Numbered from the stretch's first letter, positions 27,262 to 37,164 are shown. The stretch: DNA of 64,000 bases from Halobacillus litoralis (GCF_004101865.1 NZ_CP026118.1:2311001-2375000); one strand, 5' to 3'. A program made the numbers and translations. The notes: generated from the sequence alone by a model not told the origin.

Positions 27262-28359
27262 ATGGCACTAACAGCAGGAATCGTAGGTTTACCGAACGTA
27301 GGGAAATCTACGTTATTTAACGCAATTACACAAGCAGGCGCTTTGTCGGCCAACTATCCTTTCGCTACCATTGATCCGAACGTAGGGATCGTGGAAGTTC
27401 CGGATCCCCGGCTCGAGAAGTTGACCGAGCTTGTCAAACCGAAGAAAACCATTCCAACAGCTTTTGAATTCACTGATATCGCCGGCATCGTCAAAGGGGC
27501 GAGTAAAGGGGAAGGACTCGGGAACCAGTTCCTATCTCACATCCGTCAAGTCGACGCCATTACTCACGTCGTACGTGCTTTTGAAGATGAGAATATCACA
27601 CACGTTTCCGGCGAGGTCGATCCGATTACAGATATTGAAACTATCAACCTTGAATTGATATTAGCTGATCTTGAAACAGTCTCCAAGCGCATGGACAGAG
27701 TGGCAAAAATGGCTCGTCAAAAGGACAAAGACGCAGTAGCTGAATATGCCGTTCTTGAGAAGATCAAAGATGCTTTGGAGGCAGAAACACCGGCACGTGC
27801 TGTTGAGTTCAGCAGTGACCAGCAAAAGATCGTCAAAGGCCTTCATCTACTGACTTCGAAGCCGATCCTCTATGTGGCTAATGTGAGTGAAGATGAAATA
27901 GGAGAAGCAGATAACGATAAAGTGAAGCAAATCCGTGAATTTGCTGCAAAAGAAAGCGCAGAAGTCATTGTGGTCTGTGCTAAGATTGAATCTGAAATCG
28001 CTGAACTTGATGGCGAAGAGAAGGATGAATTTCTGGAGGACCTCGGTATCGAGGAATCCGGTCTGGACCAGCTTATCAAAGCCACTTATAATTTGCTGGG
28101 CTTAGCCACTTACTTTACTGCAGGCGAACAGGAAGTAAGGGCTTGGACATTCAAAGAGGGGATGACCGCCCCACAAGCGGCAGGGATCATTCACACGGAC
28201 TTTGAACGTGGATTCATCCGTGCAGAGACAGTCTCCTATGAAGACCTCGTAGACGCGAAGTCCATGAGCGTGGCTCGTGACCGTGGTCGTGTCCGTTTAG
28301 AAGGTAAAGAGTATTTAGTTCGTGATGGCGACGTTATCCATTTCCGTTTTAACGTATAA
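27262..28359 (+). CDS. ychF: Redox-/ribosome-associated ATPase YchF
   Basis: YchF (OLA1 family) is an Obg-like P-loop protein that binds ribosomes and prefers ATP to GTP. The 365-aa product has GLPNVGKST (about 8-16), the DIAG switch followed by [20 protein letters not shown], and the C-terminal TGS domain ([17 protein letters not shown], then FRFNV at the end). The length is normal for the family. The ATG at 27262 has AAGGAGTG upstream. In B. subtilis (yyaF) it also precedes rpsF-ssb-rpsR. Confidence 0.97.
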   Translation: MALTAGIVGLPNVGKSTLFNAITQAGALSANYPFATIDPNVGIVEVPDPRLEKLTELVKPKKTIPTAFEFTDIAGIVKGASKGEGLGNQFLSHIRQVDAITHVVRAFEDENITHVSGEVDPITDIETINLELILADLETVSKRMDRVAKMARQKDKDAVAEYAVLEKIKDALEAETPARAVEFSSDQQKIVKGLHLLTSKPILYVANVSEDEIGEADNDKVKQIREFAAKESAEVIVVCAKIESEIAELDGEEKDEFLEDLGIEESGLDQLIKATYNLLGLATYFTAGEQEVRAWTFKEGMTAPQAAGIIHTDFERGFIRAETVSYEDLVDAKSMSVARDRGRVRLEGKEYLVRDGDVIHFRFNV

Positions 28360-28382
28360 GCAGGGATCCTTCCGTTTAAAGG

Positions 28383-28411
28383 TTGTAATTCTTGGACAAC
28401 TTTGATACAAT
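28383..28411 (+). promoter_or_regulatory. rpsF operon promoter
   Basis: TTGTAA at 28383-28388, 17 bases, then TACAAT at 28406-28411, giving an 80-base leader before rpsF. Confidence 0.6.
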
Positions 28412-28441
28412 ACTAAATTGTGAGTAATTAAACGAATTACT

Positions 28442-28475
28442 CCTTGCTCCTTTCAAAGAAAAGGAGCCGTCAAGT
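28442..28475 (+). promoter_or_regulatory. S6:S18 leader motif in the rpsF mRNA
   Basis: In the leader, CTTG-CTCCTTT (28443-28453) pairs with AAAGGAG (28460-28466) and CAAG (28471-28474), leaving the asymmetric bulge CCGT between the two right-hand arms. A stem with a bulged CCG is the mark of the autogenous S6:S18 leader, which mimics the S6:S18 site in 16S rRNA. When the S6-S18 complex is in excess it is expected to bind here and lower expression. Confidence 0.65.
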
Positions 28476-28495
28476 CCATAAGGAGGTGAAAACGG

Positions 28496-28789
28496 ATGAG
28501 TAGAAAATACGAAATCATGTATATCATCCGCCCAGATATCGAGGAGGAAGCGAAAACATCTGTCAAAGATCGTTTCAGCACAATCCTGACTGATAACGGA
28601 GCGGAGATTGAAGAAGTTAAAGAAGTTGGCAAGCGTCGTCTTGCTTACGAAATTAACGACTACCGTGATGGGATCTATGTAACGATTGATTTCACAGGTA
28701 CACGTGATGCAATCAATGAATTCGACCGTCAAGCGAAGTTCACGGATGATATTATCCGCCACATCGCAGTGCGTGAAGATGACAAATAA
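28496..28789 (+). CDS. rpsF: 30S ribosomal protein S6
   Basis: S6 binds with S18 on the platform of the small subunit. The 97-aa product (starting [15 protein letters not shown], ending with a short acidic tail) is the usual length for Bacillus S6. The ATG at 28496 has AAGGAGGTG upstream, and the CCG-bulge leader lies just before. First gene of rpsF-ssb-rpsR. Confidence 0.98.
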   Translation: MSRKYEIMYIIRPDIEEEAKTSVKDRFSTILTDNGAEIEEVKEVGKRRLAYEINDYRDGIYVTIDFTGTRDAINEFDRQAKFTDDIIRHIAVREDDK

Positions 28790-28801
28790 GGAGTGGTTCT
28801 G

Positions 28802-29299
28802 ATGTTGAATCGTGTCGTATTAGCCGGCAGATTGACGAAGGATCCTGATTTACGCTATACGCCAAACGGAGTAGCCGTCGCCAACTTTACAATCGCCGTC
28901 AACCGCCCATTTTCCAACAACCAGGGAGATCGCGATGCCGATTTCATCAACTGTGTTGTTTGGAGACGAGCGGCTGAAAACTTAGCTAACTTTATGAGTA
29001 AAGGCAGTCTTGTCGGAGTCGATGGACGCTTACAGTCCCGAAGCTTCGATAATCAGGAAGGCAAGCGTGTGTTTGTAACAGAAGTAGTTGCAGATAGCGT
29101 ACAATTCCTAGAATCCAAAGGTTCTTCCCAGGGCGGAGGAAATCGTGGAGGTTCAGGATTCCAATCAAATCAGAATCAACAACCATCAGGAAATAACTTC
29201 GGTTCCAATAATAATGATAACAACAATCAACGAAATGAAGACCCATTCGCAGACAATGGGGAACCTATCGATATATCAGATGATGATCTACCATTTTAA
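28802..29299 (+). CDS. ssb: Single-stranded DNA-binding protein SSB
   Basis: SSB coats single-stranded DNA in replication and repair and recruits partners through its C-terminus. The 165-aa product has an OB fold ([36 protein letters not shown]), a long low-complexity Gln/Asn/Gly/Ser linker (about 108-150) and the acidic tip DDDLPF. The ATG at 28802 is eight bases from AAGGAG; a GTG at 28793 falls inside that site. It sits between the S6 and S18 genes, as in most Firmicutes. Confidence 0.97.
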   Translation: MLNRVVLAGRLTKDPDLRYTPNGVAVANFTIAVNRPFSNNQGDRDADFINCVVWRRAAENLANFMSKGSLVGVDGRLQSRSFDNQEGKRVFVTEVVADSVQFLESKGSSQGGGNRGGSGFQSNQNQQPSGNNFGSNNNDNNNQRNEDPFADNGEPIDISDDDLPF

Positions 29300-29320
29300 A
29301 AAGGAAGGGGTGAATGCTAC

Positions 29321-29548
29321 ATGGCACGTCGTGGACGCGGAAAACGTAAAAAGGTGTGTTTCTTCACTGCTAACGGAATCACACACATCGACTTTAAGGA
29401 TGTTGATTTGCTAAGACGTTTCGTTTCTGATCGTGGAAAAATTCTTCCTCGTCGAGTAACAGGAACTTCTGCAAAGTATCAGCGTAAATTGACGAAAGCT
29501 ATCAAACGCTCTCGTCAGATGGCTCTATTACCATACTCTACTGAATAG
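29321..29548 (+). CDS. rpsR: 30S ribosomal protein S18
   Basis: S18 pairs with S6 on the 30S platform. The 75-aa product starts [15 protein letters not shown] and has [20 protein letters not shown] and the basic [20 protein letters not shown] end, all family-typical. The ATG follows AAGGAAGGGG. Last gene of the operon, with a strong terminator 10 bases later. Confidence 0.98.
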   Translation: MARRGRGKRKKVCFFTANGITHIDFKDVDLLRRFVSDRGKILPRRVTGTSAKYQRKLTKAIKRSRQMALLPYSTE

Positions 29549-29558
29549 TAGCGTAAAC

Positions 29559-29598
29559 AAAAACCGCGAAGTCTTATTTAAGACTTCGCGGTTTTTTT
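29559..29598 (+). terminator. Terminator after rpsR
   Basis: An 18-bp A/T-flanked perfect stem (AACCGCGAAGTCTTA with its complement) is followed by seven T. Confidence 0.95.
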
Positions 29599-29719
29599 GT
29601 TTATACAGAAATTCCAGGTCCTGGTCTCTCTGAGGGTTGGCTTTAGCTGTATAAATGAGTGAACGTCGATTTATTTGCTCTTGCGCCGAGAAATCGAATC
29701 AGCTTTCCCCTTGTCAAAG

Positions 29720-29753
29720 CAAAAAGCCAGCCTTCATCAGGCTGGCTTTTTCG
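29720..29753. terminator. Bidirectional terminator downstream of nsrR
   Basis: An AAAAAGCCAGCC/GGCTGGCTTTTT stem lies 44 bases past the nsrR stop; it works for the minus-strand gene. Confidence 0.85.
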
Positions 29754-29796
29754 TGTTCCCGGTTGCGTGCTGGTTCTTTCCAGTTTGTGGTCCTAT

Positions 29797-30234
29797 TCAC
29801 TCCAGCCCCATTAATTCGCGTAATTCTTCTTGATTGGCTAGTAGGTCTTTTAATGTATACCCGTCCAGGACATTCAAAAAAGCACGTAAAGCTTCGTGCA
29901 GAGCATGCTTTAGCTTACAGGCTGGTGTGATGACACAATAATTCGTGGCACAGTCGAAGCATTCCAGTAAATGAAAGTCATCTTCCATCGCCCGGACGAC
30001 ACTTCCTACATTGATCTCTTCAGGATTTTTGGCTAACCTTATACCCCCAGAACGGCCACGAATGGTTTCTATCAATCCCAATTTGTTCAACTCATGGATG
30101 ATTTTCCCCAAATGATTTTCAGATATATGAAAGACTTCAGAAATCTCTTTTTTGGTTGCAAGTTCTCCCTCTCGTTTAGATGCCGTCAAAATCAGTACTC
30201 TCAGGGCATAATCTGTATATTTTTTTAAGCGCAT
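29797..30234 (-). CDS. nsrR: Nitric-oxide-sensing repressor NsrR (Rrf2 family)
   Basis: NsrR is an Fe-S cluster repressor that leaves DNA when the cluster reacts with nitric oxide. The 145-aa product has the Rrf2 winged helix (YALRVLILTASKREG, then ISENHLGKIIHELNKLG with GRSGGIRLAK as wing). Cysteines 92, 100 and 106 are placed as in B. subtilis NsrR, plus Cys95. It diverges from hmp, the classic NsrR target, with NsrR-like palindromes between them, so the target assignment is strong. It could also control itself from the same sites. Confidence 0.93.
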   Translation of the reverse strand: MRLKKYTDYALRVLILTASKREGELATKKEISEVFHISENHLGKIIHELNKLGLIETIRGRSGGIRLAKNPEEINVGSVVRAMEDDFHLLECFDCATNYCVITPACKLKHALHEALRAFLNVLDGYTLKDLLANQEELRELMGLE

Positions 30235-30324
30235 CAGCTTTTAACCCTCATTCTTGTTTTTTTTCATCTTATCATAAGAACGGGTTTGTGTCTTAAAAGG
30301 GATATGGACTTTAAATTGTCACAA

Positions 30325-30395
30325 AAGGTGTATTTATAATATTGCTTTTAAGAGTTGAATATTTATATAATAAAGGTGTATTTAAAATACATCTT
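30325..30395. promoter_or_regulatory. Two NsrR-type operators upstream of hmp
   Basis: A near-perfect palindrome AAGGTGTATTTAAAATACATC TT lies at 30373-30395. A second copy with the same left half (AAGGTGTATTTATAATAT) and a degenerate right half is at 30325-30347, 48 bases upstream. They resemble the B. subtilis NsrR sites at hmp. The first lies within 20 bases of the hmp start codon region. Confidence 0.75.
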
Positions 30396-30410
30396 TAAAG
30401 GGGTTTTCAT

Positions 30411-31637
30411 ATGTCTGCAAGTGTAAAAAAACCATTAAATGAGACCACGATTAAAACAATCAAAGCAACGGTACCTGTTTTAGCGGAGTATGGGGAAGCG
30501 ATTACGACCCACTTTTACAAACGCTTGTTTGAAGATCATCCTGAACTGAAAAATATATTCAATCAAACCCATCAACGGGCAGGGGAACAGCCGAGGGCGC
30601 TTGCCAATACGGTATATGCTGCGGCTCAACATATCGATCATTTAGAAGTGATTCTCCCGAGAGTGAAACAAATTGCAGAAAAGCATGTGAGCTTGAATGT
30701 CCAGCCTGAACACTACCCGATTGTCGGAGAATATTTATTGATCGCGATCAAAGAGGTGCTTGGCGATGCGGCTACCGACGATATTATAGAAGCATGGGGC
30801 GAAGCTTATGGCGTTATTGCACAGGCATTCATCAACGTAGAGGAAAATTTATATGAGGAAACTGAAAAACAAGCGGGGGGTTGGACCGGGTTCCGGGATT
30901 TTAAAGTGATTGACAAAGTGGAAGAAAGCGAAGAGATTACTTCCTTCTATTTGGAACCTTCTGATGGAGGTGTACTGCCTATATTTAAGCCGGGTCAATA
31001 TTTGACGATTAAGGCAAAAATCCCCGGGGGCTCCTATGATCATTTGCGTCAGTACAGTTTATCTGATGCACCTGGAAAGAATTACTTCCGCATTAGTGTA
31101 AAAAGAGAAAGTGGTACGGGAAATCATCCTGATGGGATTGTTTCTACGTGGCTGCATAATCATGTGAACAAAGGAACATACTTACCTGTCAGTGCTCCTG
31201 CGGGTGACTTCTATTTAGACGATCATACTGAGAGGCCACTGGTGCTGATCAGTGGAGGGGTAGGATTGACTCCCCTTATGAGCATGTGGAAATATGTCCA
31301 GCAGGCTCAGCCTGAACGTGAGGTCCACTATATTCATGCGGCTAGAAATGGAAATGTCCATGGACTTAAACAAGAGCTGAAGAATACAGAGCACTGTACT
31401 TCCCATGTCGTCTATGAGCAGCCGAGTGAAGAAGATGTTCATGAAGGCTTATTTGAAAAAGAAGGATACATTGATTTGGAGTGGTTGAAAAAGATTGCCC
31501 CATATGATGCAGATTTTTATTTCTGCGGCCCAGAAGGGTTCATGAAGGCTGTATATCATTCACTAATAGAATGGGAAGTCCCAAACGACCGCATTCATTA
31601 CGAGTTTTTTGGTCCCCAAGGTGACTTACAAATATAG
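30411..31637 (+). CDS. hmp: Flavohemoprotein (nitric oxide dioxygenase) Hmp
   Basis: Hmp turns nitric oxide and oxygen into nitrate using NAD(P)H. The 408-aa product has a globin domain (about 1-145) with proximal His in the [19 protein letters not shown] segment. The FAD domain contains [10 protein letters not shown] (about 215-224), and the NAD domain has [14 protein letters not shown] and YFCGPEGFM. All three are complete. The ATG at 30411 has AAAGGGG upstream. Regulated by the divergent nsrR product through the palindromes at 30325-30395. A terminator follows at 31680. Confidence 0.96.
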   Translation: MSASVKKPLNETTIKTIKATVPVLAEYGEAITTHFYKRLFEDHPELKNIFNQTHQRAGEQPRALANTVYAAAQHIDHLEVILPRVKQIAEKHVSLNVQPEHYPIVGEYLLIAIKEVLGDAATDDIIEAWGEAYGVIAQAFINVEENLYEETEKQAGGWTGFRDFKVIDKVEESEEITSFYLEPSDGGVLPIFKPGQYLTIKAKIPGGSYDHLRQYSLSDAPGKNYFRISVKRESGTGNHPDGIVSTWLHNHVNKGTYLPVSAPAGDFYLDDHTERPLVLISGGVGLTPLMSMWKYVQQAQPEREVHYIHAARNGNVHGLKQELKNTEHCTSHVVYEQPSEEDVHEGLFEKEGYIDLEWLKKIAPYDADFYFCGPEGFMKAVYHSLIEWEVPNDRIHYEFFGPQGDLQI

Positions 31638-31679
31638 AACAGTACTATTCTCCTGAATCAGATTTGCTGAACCTATAAT

Positions 31680-31722
31680 AAAAGAGTCGTAGCGCCGTTC
31701 CATGGGCGTTACGACTCTTTTA
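31680..31722. terminator. Bidirectional terminator between hmp and the YczE-like gene
   Basis: An AAAAGAGTCGTA stem with its complement lies around a short loop; A and T runs are at both ends and the flanking genes converge. Confidence 0.88.
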
Positions 31723-32341
31723 ATGTTTGGGTAGGGTAAAGTCGACGGTCGAATTTTTCAATGACGTTCATAAATACATGGATGATAGGGCCGCTCATCA
31801 AAGTGATCAACAAGGTACCAATGCCGATTGCTCCTCCGAAGAAGGCAGCGAGGATGACGAGTACTATACTGATAAGGGCTCGTGAAATGGAGACGTTCCA
31901 CCCTGTCAGTTTTTTTACGACAAGCATCATCCGATCAAATGGATTAGGGGCGAAATCTGCTTGTAAATTCAAGGCGATTCCGAAACCGGCAATCACCATG
32001 CCGCTCATGACACAGATGAATTGTGGGAAGAACAGGTCAGGATGGATCGAGTCTTCGATGGTAAACACCCAGAAGTCGATACCGGCGCCTGTTAACAATG
32101 AGGTTGCTAAAGCTAACAGTTCCGGACGCCTTCTTTCGGCAACCGCATTGAAGACGATCATGCTGAATCCCACGACGATTTCCCAGCTGCCGATTGTCAA
32201 CCCGAATGTCCGGTGAAGGCCGACGAGGAGAGCATCAAATGGAGAAGTCCCTAAGCTGGACTGGATGGTCAAGGCGATGCCCAGTGTCATGATCATTATA
32301 CCGATTGTGTAGTAAAAGGCCCTGTGGTAGATTCGCTTCAA
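31709..32341 (-). CDS. YczE/YitT-type integral membrane protein
   Basis: The 210-aa protein has five or six membrane helices and the YczE features SLGTSPFDALLVGLHRTFG (about 29-47) and ADFAPNPFDRMMLVV (about 128-142), an internal duplication of a xxxPFDxxxxG motif. In B. subtilis yczE affects surfactin and bacillaene production through the sfp region, but the molecular role is unknown. No biosynthetic cluster is near here. It stands alone; its 3' end runs into the hmp terminator. Confidence 0.8.
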   Translation of the reverse strand: MKRIYHRAFYYTIGIMIMTLGIALTIQSSLGTSPFDALLVGLHRTFGLTIGSWEIVVGFSMIVFNAVAERRRPELLALATSLLTGAGIDFWVFTIEDSIHPDLFFPQFICVMSGMVIAGFGIALNLQADFAPNPFDRMMLVVKKLTGWNVSISRALISIVLVILAAFFGGAIGIGTLLITLMSGPIIHVFMNVIEKFDRRLYPTQTLKES

Positions 32342-32437
32342 AAGATCTGCCCCCTTTTTTTCCGAGTTTCATACCTTAAGAGACTATACCGCGAAAGAGG
32401 GGGGATTTTCAAGGAATAGACTGTAAACATAAGGAAA

Positions 32438-32464
32438 GGGGCAGGAATCATATCCTGCCCCTCA
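32438..32464 (-). terminator. Probable terminator after oppA
   Basis: A GGGGCAGGA/TCCTGCCCC stem, 13 bases past the oppA stop; on the minus strand it is followed by TTTCCTTA. Confidence 0.65.
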
Positions 32465-32476
32465 CTAAACCTTCTA

Positions 32477-34153
32477 TTATTCTTCTACATGTGCCCACTT
32501 GAATTCGAATTCAGGGCCGGTAGCTGTCGTGAAGACACCTTTGATCGTCGGACGGAATAGTTGTGCTTTCGCGTCTTGGTACATTGGTGCTACGGCAGCA
32601 TCCTCTTCAAGCAGCATTTTCTCCGCTTCAAGGAATGCTTCAAAACGTTTCTCTGGATCCTGTGCATATTCTCCATTCGCCTTATTGATCAAGGCATCAT
32701 ATTCTTCGTTGGAGTAGTTCATGTTGTTGTTTTGTCCACCAGTCAAGTACATGTTCAAGTATGTGTTCGGGTCGACATAGTCAGGACCCCATGTGGCAGC
32801 TTCCATTTCGAATTCAGAAGCATTGTCACGGCGTACACGCTCTTTGAAAGGTACTTCCATCAATTTGATGGTCAGACCTTCAAGGTTTTCTTCCAGTTGG
32901 TTCTTGTAATAGGCGAGAACGTTTTTCGAAGTACCTGTATCATCACCTAACAGTTCGATGGTAACAGAATCTGTTCCGAGTGCTTCAAGAGCTTTCTGCC
33001 AGTGTTCTTTTGCTTTCTCCACGTTGGATTCGACAAGAGGTCCCTGTGCATCCCGGAAATCCTCATCACTATCAGGCATGGATACGAAGTTCGATGGTAC
33101 ATATCCTTCAGCAGGTACAGAACCATCATTCAGGATGACATCGACTAATCCCTGACGGTCGATAGCATAAGAGATAGCTTTACGGGCATCCACATTCGCC
33201 AACGCTTCGTTTGCTTCCTGATTGAATTTGAAGAAGTATAAGTATGGTTTCTCTGCAACATTGAAAGCTTCATTCGTACGGTATTGGTCGACGAATTCGG
33301 CATTCAACTCTGTTTGGTCGATTTCACCTGATTCATAGAGGTTGACCCCTGTAGAAACTTCTTTAATGACTTTGGAATTGATCGTTTCAAGTTGAACTGT
33401 TTCTGCATCCCAATAAGAGTCGCTCTTTTCAATTGTCCATCCTTCTCCATGGTTCCACTCTGTCATTTCAAATGGTCCGTTAGAGATGGTGTATTCAGCT
33501 TCAGTAGCGAACTTTTCACCTTGTTCTTCCACATAGGATTGGTTCAATGGCATGAAAGTGATGAATACAGTCATAGATTTGAAGTATGGAACAGGTTTTT
33601 CAAGTTCTACCTTCAATGTTTTATCGTCTACAGCAGTAGCACCGAGATCTTCCAGTTCTGCTTCACCATTACTGATTTCAGCGGCATTTTTAATGATGCC
33701 TCCAAGGAAGTAAGGACCATATTCAGAACCTACCTCTGGATCCACCGCTCTTCTCCAGGCATATACGAAGTCGTGTGCCGTTACAGGGTCACCATTTGAC
33801 CATTCAGCATCACGAAGTTTGAAAGTCCATGTAAGACCATCCTCACTGACCTCAGAGCTTTCAGCCATTCCATCTGTCAATTGGCTGTTCTCATCTAAAC
33901 GGTAAAGACCTTCATAGGTTTCGCCCGCCCATTGGAAACCGACGGAATCGGTGATCAATGATGGATCCATACTTGGGATCTCACTTTTCGCTGTTACAGT
34001 AATCTCCTGTTCGCCGGAAGCACTTCCTTCATCCGACCCCTCAGTAGTGTTTTCTTCCCCTGTCTCTGTTGATGTTTCGCTGTCGCCTCCGCTACATGCG
34101 GCAAGAACAAGAACGAACATCAAGGCCATAAATATCCAGAGATGTTTTCTCAT
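32477..34153 (-). CDS. oppA: Oligopeptide ABC transporter substrate-binding lipoprotein OppA
   Basis: Solute-binding lipoprotein that delivers peptides to an Opp-type ABC importer on the outer face of the membrane. The 558-aa product has a lipoprotein signal peptide (MRKHLWIFMALMFVLVLAAC, lipobox LAAC). A Ser/Glu/Gly-rich acidic linker (about 22-50) follows, then an SBP-5 domain with GLTWTFKLRDAEWSNGDPVTAHDFVYAW at about 120-147 (given in part), the family signature. The ATG at 34153 has AGGGGGAAA upstream; a longer frame to 34267 has no ribosome-binding site. No permease or ATPase gene is next to it, so it is an orphan that must share an importer. The mature domain is very rich in Asp/Glu. 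Confidence 0.92.
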   Translation of the reverse strand: MRKHLWIFMALMFVLVLAACSGGDSETSTETGEENTTEGSDEGSASGEQEITVTAKSEIPSMDPSLITDSVGFQWAGETYEGLYRLDENSQLTDGMAESSEVSEDGLTWTFKLRDAEWSNGDPVTAHDFVYAWRRAVDPEVGSEYGPYFLGGIIKNAAEISNGEAELEDLGATAVDDKTLKVELEKPVPYFKSMTVFITFMPLNQSYVEEQGEKFATEAEYTISNGPFEMTEWNHGEGWTIEKSDSYWDAETVQLETINSKVIKEVSTGVNLYESGEIDQTELNAEFVDQYRTNEAFNVAEKPYLYFFKFNQEANEALANVDARKAISYAIDRQGLVDVILNDGSVPAEGYVPSNFVSMPDSDEDFRDAQGPLVESNVEKAKEHWQKALEALGTDSVTIELLGDDTGTSKNVLAYYKNQLEENLEGLTIKLMEVPFKERVRRDNASEFEMEAATWGPDYVDPNTYLNMYLTGGQNNNMNYSNEEYDALINKANGEYAQDPEKRFEAFLEAEKMLLEEDAAVAPMYQDAKAQLFRPTIKGVFTTATGPEFEFKWAHVEE

Positions 34154-34289
34154 AAGTAATTTCCCCCTATTTAAAATTTTCAAAATATAATTACTTTTTG
34201 AATTATACAGATAAAAAAGAAAAAAATCAAAGTCCTTTAATAGAGAAAAATATGAAAAAAACGACATAATACGGAATATTCTAATTTAA

Positions 34290-34317
34290 TTGACATCATT
34301 TCTTCTTTTGATAGGAT
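34290..34317 (+). promoter_or_regulatory. Promoter of the aminotransferase-serA operon
   Basis: TTGACA at 34290-34295, a 16-base spacer and TAGGAT at 34312-34317, leaving an 80-base leader. Confidence 0.6.
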
Positions 34318-34400
34318 TAGAGAATATCATTTCTTTTTCTAATGCACTAAAGAGTTTAAATAGGAAAAAGAGTCATTTATACAGAGGAGGTCTAGTAGAA

Positions 34401-35561
34401 ATGAAGCGTGAATGGGATTTGTTACACACTCCGGGTCCGTCACCTGTTCCACCCAGTGTGGAACGGAGCATGAATCAACCGATGATCGGTCACCGTGGTG
34501 GGAAGTGTAAAGAGCTGATGAATGATATCGCTCCGCGGTTAAAGCCCATCTTCGGTACATCCGGAGAAGTGCTAGTGGTAACAGGGAGCGGGACATCTGC
34601 TCTGGAAAGTTCTGTCGTCAATATCACTCAACCCGGAGATGAAGTCATCGTCGTAGTGGCTGGAGCCTTTGGAGATCGTTTCGCTCAAATTTGTGAAACT
34701 TACGAGCTTGAAGTGAACAGGATCGATGTCCCATGGGGCGAAGCGGTGGAGGTAGACCAAATAGAGGCCGCGCTTCAAGAACGTCCACATACGAAGGCTG
34801 TATTTCTGACTCATTGTGAAACTTCCACAGGAGTTATGCACCCGGTGGAAAAAGCAGCCAAGCGCGTGAAAGCGACCAGCTCTGCTCTTGTGGTCGTTGA
34901 CGGAGTTTCTTCTATCGGAGGAGCTGGAGTCGATATGGATCAGTCTGGAATCGATATCTTAGTTTCTGGTTCGCAGAAAGCCATGATGCTTCCTCCTGGT
35001 TTAGCGTTTGTCGCTGTGGGAGATCAGGTATGGAATGTCATTGATGATAATCCCCGCCCTCGTTTCTATTTGGATTTACGATCATACCGTAAACAATTGG
35101 AAGGAGGTCAAACGCCATTTACTCCGGCTCTGTCTTTATTGTTTGGCCTGCAGCAAGTGCTGGATTTGTTAGAGGAGGAAGGGTTAGACCACGTTTTTGA
35201 TCGTCACCAAGTTATGAAAGAAATGACGAGGGAAGCATGTCGTGCCCTTAACTTGCCGCTGCTTGTCACGGATGAAGCTGCCTCTTCAACAGTAACTTCC
35301 ATTCGTCCAGATACATTCGAAGCAGAGCAATTGAGAAAATTGGCAAACGAAGAATTCGGTCTGATTTTAGCTGGAGGTCAAAAGCATCTGAAAGGTGAAA
35401 TCTTCCGAATCGGTCATATGGGGTACAGCCGTCCTTCCAATGTACTGCAATATATCGGAATTATTGAAATCATCTTGAAACGCTTAGGCCATGACTTTGA
35501 ACAAGGAGCGGGGGTCGCCGCTGCGCAGGAAGCCTATTTGAAACGGACGAGGGAGGAATAG
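34401..35561 (+). CDS. Class V aminotransferase (alanine/serine-glyoxylate or phosphoserine type)
   Basis: PLP enzyme of the alanine-glyoxylate/serine-pyruvate aminotransferase group. The 386-aa product starts LLHTPGPSPVPPSV, the usual start of that group. It has TGSGTSALESSV (PLP phosphate binding), VVDGVSSIGG, and the lysine that binds PLP in SGSQKAMMLPPG (about 191-202). It lies two bases before serA, so it very likely acts with it. A role as phosphoserine aminotransferase in serine synthesis is the simplest reading, since classical SerC is not seen here. The ATG at 34401 (GAGGAGG upstream) was chosen over an in-frame 34290 start, which lies on the promoter. Confidence 0.88.
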   Translation: MKREWDLLHTPGPSPVPPSVERSMNQPMIGHRGGKCKELMNDIAPRLKPIFGTSGEVLVVTGSGTSALESSVVNITQPGDEVIVVVAGAFGDRFAQICETYELEVNRIDVPWGEAVEVDQIEAALQERPHTKAVFLTHCETSTGVMHPVEKAAKRVKATSSALVVVDGVSSIGGAGVDMDQSGIDILVSGSQKAMMLPPGLAFVAVGDQVWNVIDDNPRPRFYLDLRSYRKQLEGGQTPFTPALSLLFGLQQVLDLLEEEGLDHVFDRHQVMKEMTREACRALNLPLLVTDEAASSTVTSIRPDTFEAEQLRKLANEEFGLILAGGQKHLKGEIFRIGHMGYSRPSNVLQYIGIIEIILKRLGHDFEQGAGVAAAQEAYLKRTREE

Positions 35562-35563
35562 CC

Positions 35564-37147
35564 ATGTATCGCGTACTAATTAGTGATCCATTAAGTGAAG
35601 ATGGAATTAAACCTTTGTTAGAAGCCGCTGATGTAGAAACAATTGTCGATCCTTCTATGTCTCATGAACAATTGCTGGAAGCGGTGGGATCCGTTGATGC
35701 AATGATTGTGAGAAGTCAAACACAAGTGACCAGGGAAGTTATTGAACATGCGCCTCACTTGAAGATTATCGGACGCGCAGGTGTAGGTGTGGATAATATC
35801 GATGTAGAGGCAGCTACAGAAAATGGGATCGTGGTTGTGAATGCACCCGATGGAAATACGATCTCTACTGCAGAACATACAATGGCGATGCTCATGTCGC
35901 TTGCACGAAATATCCCTCAAGCTTATCATCAACTCCAGCAGAAGCGGTGGGAACGTAAGAAGTTCGTAGGGGTAGAATTGAAAGACAAAGTTATTGGCAT
36001 CGTAGGGTTCGGCCGTATCGGACGTGAGGTCGCCCAGCGTGCCAAAGGCCATCGCATGAAAGTGATAGCATTCGACCCCTTCCTTAATGAAGAGAAGGCG
36101 GAAAAAGCGGGTGTGAAGCATGGGACCTTGGAAGAAGTGCTTCAACAGGCTGACTTCCTGACTGTCCATACCCCATTGATAGATAAAACGAAGCATTTGA
36201 TCAATGAGGAAGCGATTCAAAAGATGAAAACCGGGGCAAGAATCTTGAACTGCGCCCGTGGTGGAATCATTGAAGAGAATGCTCTATATGAAGCAGTTAA
36301 ATCCGGGAAAATTGCGGGTGCAGCTTTGGATGTGTTTGAAGAAGAACCGGCAACAGATCATCCATTGTTATCCTTACCAGAAGTCATTGCAACTCCGCAC
36401 TTAGGGGCGAGCACGATAGAAGCCCAAGAAAACGTAGCGACAGATGTCAGCTACGATATTATCGAATTATTGCGGGGGGGAACAGTGAGGAACCCGGTCA
36501 ATCTTCCTGCTGTCTCTTCGGAAATGATGGAAAAGCTCTCACCGTACTTTAAACTCTCAGAGCAGCTGGGTGTCTTCTTATCACGCGTAGTCGCAGGTAC
36601 TTTAGAGCGTGTCCAGGTTTATTACAGTGGAGATCTGCTTGATGTCGATACGATGCCATTGACCCGGATCGCGGTCAAAGGGATTCTGAAGCGGCACCTC
36701 GGCAGCCGTGTCAATGATGTGAACGCCTTTAAGACAGCAGCGGATAAAGGGATCACCATCAATGAACAAAAATCCACCTCTACCCAAGGATTTACAAACC
36801 TGATAACCGTAGAAATAGAGTCAGATCAAGAAACTCGCACTATTGCAGGGACGCTGTTGAACGGTTTAGGGACCAGAATCGTCCAATTCGATCATTATTC
36901 CATTGACGTGGTCCCTGAAGGACATCTGATTGTCATTCGTCATACCGACCAGCCCGGAGCAATCGGCCGGGTCGGAAGTTTGCTTGCTGAACATCAAGTG
37001 AATATTGCCACGATGCAGGTCGGGCGTACGAATGAAGGCGGAGAAGCTGTGATGGTCCTGAGCGTAGATAAAGAAATCGAAGGGGATTGCCACGAGAAAC
37101 TAGCCGATATTGCAGACATCAGCCAGGTTCAATGCTTGACGCTGTAA
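35564..37147 (+). CDS. serA: D-3-phosphoglycerate dehydrogenase SerA
   Basis: First enzyme of serine synthesis: oxidises 3-phosphoglycerate to 3-phosphohydroxypyruvate with NAD. The 527-aa long form has a substrate domain, the NAD fold with [16 protein letters not shown] (about 146-161), and a catalytic histidine in [13 protein letters not shown]. An intervening domain and a C-terminal ACT domain ([18 protein letters not shown], about 450-467) follow; the latter binds serine in feedback inhibition. It starts two bases after the aminotransferase stop. The operon ends in a strong terminator. No serB homologue is seen nearby. Confidence 0.96.
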   Translation: MYRVLISDPLSEDGIKPLLEAADVETIVDPSMSHEQLLEAVGSVDAMIVRSQTQVTREVIEHAPHLKIIGRAGVGVDNIDVEAATENGIVVVNAPDGNTISTAEHTMAMLMSLARNIPQAYHQLQQKRWERKKFVGVELKDKVIGIVGFGRIGREVAQRAKGHRMKVIAFDPFLNEEKAEKAGVKHGTLEEVLQQADFLTVHTPLIDKTKHLINEEAIQKMKTGARILNCARGGIIEENALYEAVKSGKIAGAALDVFEEEPATDHPLLSLPEVIATPHLGASTIEAQENVATDVSYDIIELLRGGTVRNPVNLPAVSSEMMEKLSPYFKLSEQLGVFLSRVVAGTLERVQVYYSGDLLDVDTMPLTRIAVKGILKRHLGSRVNDVNAFKTAADKGITINEQKSTSTQGFTNLITVEIESDQETRTIAGTLLNGLGTRIVQFDHYSIDVVPEGHLIVIRHTDQPGAIGRVGSLLAEHQVNIATMQVGRTNEGGEAVMVLSVDKEIEGDCHEKLADIADISQVQCLTL

Positions 37148-37164
37148 GGTGAAATTAAAATAAT

